NCBI GenBank assembly: GCA_039566865.1
Contig: CM076958.1
Span: forward strand, 1,240,001 to 1,304,000
Source: Aurelia coerulea
Lineage: Eukaryota; Cnidaria; Scyphozoa; Semaeostomeae; Ulmaridae
Length of the DNA stretch: 64,000 nucleotides
Direction: 5' to 3'
The stretch's first letter is position 1. Each line of letters begins with the position of its first letter. Below, piece by piece: positions 13,001 to 24,500 of the stretch. The position numbers were made by a program, and so were the translations under genes. The notes below the pieces were generated by a model. That model was not told the DNA's origin. It ran no database searches and saw only the letters and a list, made by a program, of their open reading frames with translations.

Positions 13001-16000
13001 ATTTGGATACCTGCCTTCGCAGAAAACAATCGAGCCCCCCGCTTCTCTTCCGTAGTACATTCATTGCTAAAAACTTTCTCTCGACATGAGACTATCCCAC
13101 ACACTCGACTTTCTTCCGAGTCCTTTGTGATGAAGCGTGATTTAGGCCGAAATTAAAATACAAAATTGAATAACCATTCGTGTCGATTTCAATAAGGACA
13201 TGTCTGTTTCATGCACGTGCCGTCTCTTGGTTTTCCTTTGTTGTCCGCCATTTTCATGGGCCATGAAAATGGCGGCAACAAAGGCCAACCAAGAGATGGC
13301 ACGTACAAGGCATGCTGGATGAAACAGACCCTTTAACTAAAAGACAAAATGGAATGGCAGTCTTAAAAGGCAATTTGATAGTTTCCTTATATTAGCTGTT
13401 CACACGAATGGCTCTTAATTTAACGTTTCAGTTTGCCTATTCGTTTTTTATCAGTTTACTGTATCAAAATGTCTTTTCGTTTTGCTGTAACAGAACGTCT
13501 ATTCATTTTGTCCATTCAGTTTGCGTATTAAGTCTTTTAGTTTATATATCCTGATAATAATCGAAAAAAAGGACTGTTCAGAACTCTCGTTCCTATAATT
13601 GCAAACTCAAATCATATGTCTCCTGTTGCTCTAGTATGCGGTGCGACCTCTACGGGGGAGGAAAAAATTGAAGGTATTTCTTTTCCTTCAATTTTCTTCC
13701 TCCCCCGTAGAGGTCGCACCGCAGACTGCTGTTGCTCATGGTTTGTTCACAAAGTTTGCTTGCCCAAGTTAAAAACCTATACAAATACTTCGTTTACAAG
13801 AAACTAAGAATTTCAGTCAGTACACCGAAAGTTCCTTAGGGCCTGATTACATGGAACGGGCTGGCCCGGTTAAGCGGGCTGGCTCTCCCAAGAGGCTTGA
13901 AATGACCAAAACGATTACATGGAGAAATCCAGCCCGGGCTGTAAAATATCTGGCGCCAGGATAGTATAATCTGTTCATAAAGCGCATGCGTTGCAGAATT
14001 CTCAGCCCGCTTTGCCGGGCCAGCCCGGTCTAAAATCGATTACATGAGAAAAATGTGCAACTCTCAGCCCGTTTTGCCGGGCTAGCCCGGTAGGCAGCAG
14101 ACGGGATCTCGGCTAACCGGGCCAGCCCGCTTGTCATATAATCGAAAATATGAAGCATTGTAAATTCTATCGACCCCGGGATCCCGGATGAAAACCTTCA
14201 TCTCGGTTAACCGGGCTAGACCGCTCCATGTAATCGGCCCCTAAAAAGCATCAGATATTGAGTTCCCAGAGTTTCTATCTTCATGCTAACTTCTTGTGAC
14301 CTCGTGAATATTTCGAAGTCCTTTCAGCCTTTCAATTTGTTGACATTGCTCAAGTACCTTCCGAGCAATGTGATATAGGAAACAAGTGAAAATAAAGTAA
14401 AAATATGCCAAGGATTTCCTTCATGAAAATAAATAGTTTCTTAAACAATTTTTACCAGTGCTGGATTTTCTTAATTTTTTTGCGATTTGAGAGTCGATTT
14501 GCTTACAATAATAAGGTTGCTTGTAAAAAAAATACATGCAGACTACAACGCGAGGGCGTTGTGCGCAAAGGGGACACAACTCCCTCGAAATCTTGTACAC
14601 TCTCAACGAAAATCCCTTTGTTTTCCAGAAAAAATCTCTGAAATTCACTATAAATTCTTTTGCCCCCTTGAATTCTAATTTCGTATGCGTTTCGAAAGTA
14701 AAGGGGTGATACGGCCCTCAGTTTGTTTGTGTGTGCTTGTGGTCCTTGCATGAAAGGTCCCGACACTCGGGCAAAGTTTTACGTTAGAAAACAAACATAC
14801 CTTCAAAGCTTTGACGCACTGTGACCCGGAGTAATCAAATTCACCAGCTTGGCCAATGGATAGGCCTCCGGATCCAAGAACAAGGACTTTATCGATCTGG
14901 AAAGAACGAAAGCTTTGATCACTGGCATAGGTATCAATTTTTTTTATATCAATGTAAAACCAATATAAAAAGGGCTAGGGACGTGAAGCCCTTCAGCTGG
15001 ACTAAATTTTGAATGTTTGAATCGACATTGAGTCTAAAATCTATAGCGACAAAATTTGGGAAAATTCTATAATGGCGGCCGTTTGTCGAAGTCAGGTATT
15101 TTAAACGTTAAAAAAGCCAGATGAGTGTAATCAAAAGTTTATTGTTATTATTACTTTATTACTATTATCAAATACTTTAAAAGTTAGTCATACAAAAATA
15201 ACTCTAAAGACGAGAACTAATAAAGACCAACTATTTACAACAGAAAAAATACATTTCACAAATGTCAACGTAACATGCCCTGTTTACAAAATCAGTCTCT
15301 CCTATAACTGCATAATGTTAATGTTTTAAATGTTAATGTTTAATAAGTTAATAGTTAATGTTAAATAACTGACATTTAATGTTAGTTATTTGTAGATTTT
15401 CATGGCAAATTTTTCCATTCCACCTTTTAATGAAGAGAAGGATGGTGGAGGCAATTTGTTGGGACTTTTAAGGGAATTCTATAATATTCAGCCACGAAAA
15501 GAAAAAATTTTCGTAGCCATGTGTAGATGTTATAGTTTCAGGTAACGTCAGCAAATTATTAAATTTCAAATTATGAATATTTTCCTTTTGTGGGACGTAT
15601 CCCACAAGGAAGAAGGATTTTGTTGCGTTAAACAACTATAAACCTCAGCACAGGGCTCAATTCTTTCAAATCTTTAAAAAGGTGGACGTAAAATTCTATG
15701 ACATTCTCGTTGAATTGAATGGCTTGAAGGAAACTTCTGGTACTTTGCTGTAAATCTGCCGTGGAAATTTTTTGATTTCTTGATTTCCTTCAAAATGATG
15801 GCAATTTCATTCTTTTCGAAAAAAATTCATGGAAAAGTTTGAAAAAATTTAAATCATCGTAAATCTTGAACCAATAGAGAGAACATGATATAACCTTCAA
15901 GAAAACCATAGTTTATAAAGGTCTACAATATGGTGGCAAGCAGAAATCTGTAGCTTTTCTGGTTTAAGATTTAGAAATTTTATAACGTCATAGCATCAAA

Positions 16001-18475
16001 TTTGATAAATGCCGCCAGTTTGAAATTAAGCAAGATGTCAATAAATTTCTATGGTAGATTTTCAGCAAAAAATCCTAAGTTCCTGCCAAGCCATCTAATT
16101 CAAAGAAAATTGTAATAAAATTTTACACCAACCCAAGCCTTTTACAGATTTGAGCCCTATGTTATAAACCTCGAGATAATGAAAATCTACTTCAACATAC
16201 CTTTGATTGCGGCTGTTCAGATGTATGTGCGGGTGAAATTATGGATGTAATGGATTGAGATCTGTCTCGCACAAGTTGCAGAAAATTGTCGAACAGAAAC
16301 TGTTAAGAGATGAAAAAGAAAATAATTTGTTTTAAATATCTGTCTAGTTTTTATGATCAATCATCAATGATTGATCATGATCAATCACCATGATCAATCA
16401 ATCATGGTCATGAAAGAAATAAAACTTAATGATCAATGAAAATTTACTTCAAAATTTACCTTACTGAAATCAACTGCTCCGTTCCGAAATGGTAACGGAT
16501 TTTCTCGAGAAAGCACCTTCAAGAAAGCTTCAAAACGTGCCTAAAATTACGAACAAATTTTCCAAACATTTCTGCCTTACACGGGCCTTACAGCAATGAC
16601 TCCTGCATGTTGTAGCATGGGAGCATGTGCTATCCTCTTGGGAGGATGAACAAGTCTTCCCCCTGGTATGAATCTATTCAGGGGGATTCCATTCTCCCAA
16701 GAGGATAAAATAAAAGAATACATGTGAGTTTAATCATTGGTAGGAAGGAAAGCCAATGAAATTTTGCTCAATTTTTTCACTCGTTTTTGGAAGAGGCTGT
16801 CTGCACAAAATCTCCCATATCTACGGGAATTAATGGTCCATTAAAGCCAGGTAAATTACTGAACCTAACTGAACATATTGGCAATGGAACAAGACAGTTT
16901 TCGATATCATTGCTATGATATTCATGGAGCAGTGGCCTTTCAAACGGGGATTCTTTTCTTTATTGACTCACCCGGTATATTATACAAAACTATTTGAATG
17001 CCATACCTCAGTATCTGTTGGTCCACCAAAGTGTTCTGGATGAAACTGTGCTGTAAATATCGGTTTGTCCTTGTGCATGATTCCCTGTCAAACGAAAAAT
17101 ACTAAAGCATAACACACGAACATGGCAATATCTTCTGCAATCTGTTCTGGAAGAACGTCTTTTCATCCGCACATCAATGATCAATAGTCAAGTCATCGAA
17201 GACTCACAAAGTCAAATGACAGGAATATAAATGACAGCTTTTCAGATCTTTCGCCCAGTATTTCGCAGAGTCAGTCAACACACACTTTTACGAGTCAAAT
17301 ATACAAATTCACTACAGTTTTTATCCCAAACCATATCAAAATTAACATGCAAACTTGCTTAGCTAAATAAATGGAAGAATTTTGGTAAGCTCTGGAATTT
17401 TAAATAAGTGGGGGAGGGGCTTATCTGAAGTTTTCGACTTAGAAAGGAGGGGTTTATTAGAGAAGGGGGAGCTTAATAGAGAGGAGAGGTTTTGGAGCTT
17501 TTACGGAATGCCTTGTCCTCCCATGCTTTCATATCTAAAGATTGATTCCGGCCTGTAATCAATCACAAACGGGAATGGTATAAAAGACAAATGCTCCTCT
17601 CAGAACAGCAGAGATAAATTTTGAGCAACCTTGAAGATGGAATGAAATCGAAATACCTCATTTGATTTGTCATTTGCATTTCTGAACAACGGCAACCATT
17701 CTTCAGGCAATGTTTTCTCGTCGATTGCAAATCCATGGTTTTGAGATGTGATAAATGCTTTATTGTTAACCAGATTCAGAACTGGTTGATTGTGTCCTCT
17801 GGAAGTAAATATATTTCGTTACTCACGTGGAATAGTAAGGTACAACCTCCATTAAGCAATCACTCATTGATTTCATCAGCAAGTGGATTAATCAGACAAT
17901 CAACCAATCAGTCAATCACTCGACCAAAGCAGGACTTCAAAGAACATTTGCCACTGTATAGACAAAATTGGCTGGGTTTTGTTTACGCCCAATTCAAATC
18001 AGCTGATCAATCTCTTGATAAAACATCTTTTTAATTCATTAACATATCTTGTGCCATGAAAAAGTGTGCCTTTAATTCAAAAAGTAGTGCAATATTGAAA
18101 CCTCCCAAGAGTATGATCACATGACCTGAAATGGGTAAAACAAACCGAAGCCGATCTATTGATCATCAGTTTCATCATCGATTCAACAACATAACAAAGA
18201 GTAAGAGCCGAGATGCGCTTGATTACCAGTCTAAGGGCTGGTGGTTCGAGTCCTGATCCCACCCTGTCAAACCTGCTACGTAGAACGAGCAGAGTCACCG
18301 ACTCTGTGTTCAAGGCTGAATGAATCATGAGGCGTAGTCACCACATGGAGAGGAAGGGCCAGGATAAATAGTAATTTCAATAGAAGCAAATGTATGGACA
18401 GTTTTAACTTTAGATTTTGCAGGTCCACATCAGCCATCTTGAGGCTGCCACTTTTTAACCTGCGTTAACAAATAA

Positions 18476-18530
<55 letters not shown>

Positions 18531-21500
18531 CGATGACGACGACACTGCTTCGATAAGCTTACTTTCTCCTTGTCCCCAAACTACCTTCGGATGCTAGGTG
18601 GAATTAAGAAAAACGATCTCATTGAATATTCAATCTTCGAAATTTTCAAGGGCATTGTCAACTTTCAGTTCTTCATTGAGGACATCAGTTTTCATAGCAT
18701 ACGGTCGTCCATCATGCAAGAGCACTGCTTTACAGTAAACCTTTTCAAACTTTACAAAATCATAACAAAATAAATCAATTACTTTTAAGTCTACATGTGC
18801 CTCACCTGTTTCCAAGTGCCAGTTTATATGTTTCTGCTCCTGCAGCGAGGCCAGTCAACTGATTTCCCATACAGATACCAAAGATAGGCTCTTTTCTGTT
18901 ATCAGTCAGAACCTGAAGAAAAAATGAATAAGCTTGAACAAAAGTGTCTTATGAAGGAACTAATTGCTTTTTATTTTCTTCTGATCAGTAAAAACGGGGT
19001 AAAGTTTTCGGCAAACAATAGAGTTGCTTTACAGACGATAGAGTGATCTTTGATACCCACAGCTCCCTTTCTAACTTTCTGAGGTATTTGAACTTCGACT
19101 TTTAACCTTTGCTTTGACTCCGTCAATAAAACTTCACCTAGTTGCTTTCACAATGTCTTCTTATTCAACTCATCTGTTCATCAATATTCCACTAGACAGG
19201 CGAGTCAAGGTGATCTATACTTATCTCGAATAAACAGTCTTCAATACGGTCTGAAATCAATTCGATATCTTGGTGCTAAATTCTGGAATTCATTACCTGT
19301 GGAACTCCGAAATGCTCCATCGAAAATATCCTTCAAAAAGCAACTGAAAATTTACTTACGGAACAAGAGCAACTGAACAAGGCCAATCAATAATTCGGAA
19401 CTATTTTTGCATGAAAAGTAAATGCGCATATTTCTTGGAATCATTTAAATGCAACCATGATCATTTAAAATTATCAGAGGATGGGGGGGGGGCTCTCTCC
19501 TCGATTAGTTTACCTATTGAGAGAGCTCCCCCTTTAAGTAATTCCCTCCATACAATTTATCTCATTTCTCTGTATTTGTATATTGTATTAATTTTCCGTA
19601 TCAATGTATTAATTTCTGTAATATTATCTTATTTCCTTGTAGTTTAGTTATCTGTTGGTATAGTAAGGTATAAATTGTATGTTGTAAATTTAAAATATAT
19701 GAACTGAACAGAACTGAACTAAGGATAGTTGAATTGAAATGAACATTTTGATGAGATCCGTGCAGCTTAACTTCAAGTGAAATATAGCAGAAAACAGTGT
19801 TCGATAGAGTAGGCTATCTCACCTTCACAAACATGTCGACTTGAGCTAAAGCTTCAAGCCTGACAATAATGTCATAAACCCTTTTAGTTACCGACGCAGC
19901 ACACAAAGTGAAAAATATCTTTCTTAGAAGAGAGGTGTAGCAATAGTTACTATTGCACCTTGGACAATTCAACCTTTCGGTATCGTCAACTGTTTAAGAA
20001 AAAAAACGAAAAGTCTCCATACAATGGCCTTAAAAATGCTCAAGTTTTCAGATCATTTTTTTTACATTTGATGACATACAATGTTGTTGCCATAGAATCT
20101 GTTCATTGCTTTCCTAACCTCCACTGGTACTATAAAGCTTAAATGTCGTTCTATGATGACAAAATAGACAATTTGTGTGCCGGAGTTATTCCAATAGGGA
20201 TCACACAATATATATCAGCCCCCCTTGTTCTATACAGCGCCAAAACTTTATAAGCACCCCTGGCGGCATCTGAATTTCCCTTACCAAAGGGATTTATTTC
20301 ATAAGTAAGCACTAAGGGTTCCAATTGGAATAGAAACGGCTTCTGTGTTTTCTTAGATTGTCGGTGTTTGTTTCTTCATCGTTGCTTGTTGGCTGCAGGA
20401 GAGATGTGCTTGATCACACCTCTTGTGGTATAGTTGTGTAAATCGTCTTGTGAATCGGCTCGTATTATGTTGTAATCATTTTCGTATTCGTATTATGTTG
20501 TAATCGCATTGTTAATTCAATTTGTGCTGCATCTATTAGAAGTTTCTTTTGAATTATGAAAAAATTGTATTAGCTTTATTTAGTTGTTGTTAGATTATCT
20601 GTAATTTTGTAAATTTTTCACTGATTTTTTAAAAAAAAAACGATAAAAGTACGATTTTGTTGAGACCAACCCCAAAAGATCTTTGGTTTGATCAAAACAG
20701 TTTTGCACGTACCTTTTTGAGATTGGCCACAGCGCTGTCAACATAAGCTGGATCTCCTGGGCCATTTGAAAGAAACAATCCATCGTAATCATCTTTGCTG
20801 TAGTCATAATCCCATGGGACCACGTGCACCTCTGCTCCTCTCTAGAAAGAAAGATGTAAAATTGGAAGGAAGCTGTTATCGAAGAGGAGAAAATAGTACT
20901 GCATTCACACTGGCACAGTAAAACAAGTTTAACTGAATCTGGTTAAATGGCAACCAATCAACTGCATTCGATTTGTTGAATTGACTAACTAGAAGGCCTG
21001 ATTTGATAACCTGGTTTAGTTTAAAGCTGGTTTCACTCTCGGTTTCACTTCCAGATGTGAATGGCATATAGATCTGAGAATGATTTAAGCTGCTACCGGG
21101 TGCGCCAAAATAAACTATGCACGTTTGACAGGCCACAATAAATCGTACACTGGACTGATTTTGAAGATTTATGACTCAATCTTTAGCAAAAAGCCTGAAT
21201 TAGATACTGGGATTTTTTTGCAAATTTTTTCATTTTCAGTTTTCAGAGCTAGAAGCGAGTTTCTTAAAATGTTTGTTTTCGAAAACACTGAAAACGATCA
21301 AAAAACGTCGATCAAATTTTAAAAGACTCCACATGAATGAACAAAGAGAAAACATTTTCAGGGTGATTTGGGGATTTAGTACGAACTCTCGTACGGCAGA
21401 TTACAACTAATCGATTTCTAAATCTCAAATCACCACAAACAAGTTCTCTTTTTGTCAATTCATGTCGATTCTTTCGAAAACTTGGTCGATGTTTTTTTAT

Positions 21501-24500
21501 CGTTTTCAGTGTTTTCGAAAATTTTAAGAAACTCGCTTTTAACTCTAAAACTGAAAATAAAAAAATTTCCAAAAAATCCCAGTATCTAATTCAGGCTTTC
21601 TGCTAAAGATTAAGTCATAAATCTTCAAAATCGGTCCTGTGTACGATATATTGTGGCCTGCCAAAAACGCATAGTTTATTTTGGTGCACCCGGTACATTT
21701 CCTCAGATGCTCTTTTATGGACGTTTACTTTCATTCTTTAATGTTTGAGCCAACTTACTTGCTTAGAGCAGAACTCCACATTGTCAAGAAAGACTCTGCC
21801 AACATGCTTAGGCAGCAAAATGATGTTAATGTGCACAGGGCCTGCATTGTATACATTCCATTCCAAAAATGGGCCTAATAGATTCAATAATTTGAAAGGA
21901 AGACATCTTACCATCAGTAAACTTCTGATCATGTTTTGTTTGATGCCACAATCAAGTGCAATGATTTTGTATTTATTGCCTTTTCCATAAACTTTGACAT
22001 CCTATAAAAGAAGAATTTAGACTCATTGAGATGAGGGAAAAATGGAATTCATGTGTGGTAATTTTCAAAAGCATCAAGAATTGGGTTGTTAGTTATAAAA
22101 ATGTTTCGTTACACACTCCTTCAATAACTTGACAGATGGCCACACAGGCCTATCCCCAATCTTGAAATTGCTTGGGTAGAGCAAATCCTGCAAATGATAA
22201 CACGTGTCTGAAAGCTAGAGATTGATTTTGGAGCACTGTGTGTTAATCATGCCTGTACGAAAATACAAGGCCATGTAATAGCCATGTACAGGCCTTGTAG
22301 TTATGGCCTTGTAACCTTGTAATAGCCTGGAATAGCCTTGCTGTAACCTTGTAAATGGCTTGAAAAATGCTAATTAGCCTTGTAGAAGCCTTGTGGAAAC
22401 CATGTGTTAGACTGGTTGCAGTTTGGAATCTTACTGATAGCCTTGTAATTTTCTTCCAAGGTTAGTACAAGGTCATAACAAGGTCATAATCCCCTCTACA
22501 AGGCTAAAACTTGGCCTCTACAAGGCCAAGTTTAGCCTTGTATTTTTGTACAGGTGATAATTATGCTGCAACACATCTTTCTTGAGTTAGAATATACAGA
22601 ACATTCAAAATATCTTCAGGTCCGAACACCCCCCCCCCCCCATCTTCCCTGATGCAGAAGATTATCAATTTGAAAGCTAACATACTTTGGTTGAAATTTC
22701 AGCAATCAGATTTCTCAAATTAGGATCATCAAACTCGATTGGTTGATCTTCAAATTCAATCTTCCCTAAAACAGTGCCCTGCAAGAAGAAAAGAAAAATT
22801 ACAAACAACAGAAGATGAGCACTGCAATGCAAAAACACATTTAAACAGTCTGTGGAGAAGAAATAAATGAGTCTAACAATTGGGGAAAACAATGAAAAGG
22901 CCTGCTCACCTACATAAAGTTTTTAAGGATAACAGTGCATAAGGACTTCCAAATTTCATCCTATGTACATATTCCAACTAACCTAAGACCAATTACTTGT
23001 GTACATCTAATACGAACTGTATACTGTATTCAGATAACATAATTTGACAACAAAATTGAGCATAAAATTCAATGCTTTCAGCTTGAAATGCCAAGCAATA
23101 ATCGGATGCATTTCTGAAGTTAAAGCAGCATTGATATCATAAATGGCTACACATAAAAATGTTCAATAAAATAGATGTTTTGTACAATTCATTGGCTCAC
23201 CTTTTCTCTGATGATCTTTGTCAACATTCTTGTGTCTATTCCATATAATGCAGGAACCTGCAGATCAATAAATATTTCACTATATCAAGTCATGGAGATC
23301 TTTTGGCACTCTTATTTAAAAAAAATTTTATCCTCAAAGAGTATTTTGTAATTTGAAAATGACTTCTTAAAATAAAATTTGAAACACCAAACTCTATGGC
23401 TGGGGTTTTTGTCAAATGTGGGTTCATCTAATAAAATGCTTTCCCTGATCCCAATTCATGAAATGGTTTACCACTTTGAATAATAAAAGAGTTATAGAAT
23501 CTAAAAAACTTAGTAATAGTAACTTACCCCATCTGCTTGCAACCATTCAGACAATGACTTCTCTGAGTTCCAATGGCTATAATTGTGAGCGTAGTCTTGA
23601 ACTAACAATCCAGAAACCTACAACATCACAAAAAGGATAATTATTGGGTTGTCAAAACTTTAATAACCTTGAAAAAGTTGTGAGCCTCTGAACTTGGCTA
23701 CACCACATTTTCTTCGATTTACTTTCAATTCATAAGAAAGTTGTATTTTGTATAATTGCTGCACCATTCACAAAGGGAAATGGTTGAAGAATTTTTACTG
23801 ACTATCGAGCCAACAAACTCGTGATCAAACCTAGTTGATGGGGCAATCTATAAATAGGACAGGAAAAGCCTTACACACACTTTGTTCCTCTAGCTAACAA
23901 TATCCATGCATGTGTCAAAATCATAAATAACAATAGACCAATTTTAGAAATGCATTATGTTCTTGAGATTTAGCAATTTAACTCCATCCACTATTAACAA
24001 GCTGATTGAAAGACACAAGCTTTGGTACCATTGTTGAGGACAAAATTGTCTTTTGATCACTTAAAAAAGTACAGTAGAAAGTAACAGTGGAAGATTTTTC
24101 TAACCTGAATTGAATCTGACTCCACATTTTTCAGTAATCCATATTGGTCCCTTTCTGTTGTACTTGGTACTCCATAATTTCCAACAATGGGATATGTAAG
24201 AGTTAAGATCTGACCTCTGTAGCTTGGATCTGACATGGCTTCTGGGTATCTGAAAAATACATATTTTAGAAAGAGCATTTATAAAATGATTTTAAAGGAC
24301 CCATATCATTTTACAACATGAAAACAGTATTTTATCTGTATATTGCTTACAATGTAGGTTTCCTACTAATATCTTCCCTGAGGACTCTGAGAAAATTCTT
24401 AAGAATTTCTAGAATCTTCAATATCTCTCAACTCAACCATGCTTATATCTGCATATAGGTAATTCTTTACAATTTAAAAAAATCTTTGATATGAAAGTGC

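Larger units (their letters stand above)
7735..14800 (-). other. 7.07-kb CPS intron hosting the GPCR gene
   Basis: This is the largest intron seen in either gene. It holds a TA-flanked fold-back (7960-8376), the complete GPCR gene (9093-10094), a CRE-bearing tandem duplication (11271-11420), a fold-back at 13201-13332, a strong hairpin at 13638-13722 and a GC-rich fold-back at 13838-14241. The rest is unannotated AT-rich sequence. Confidence 0.85.
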
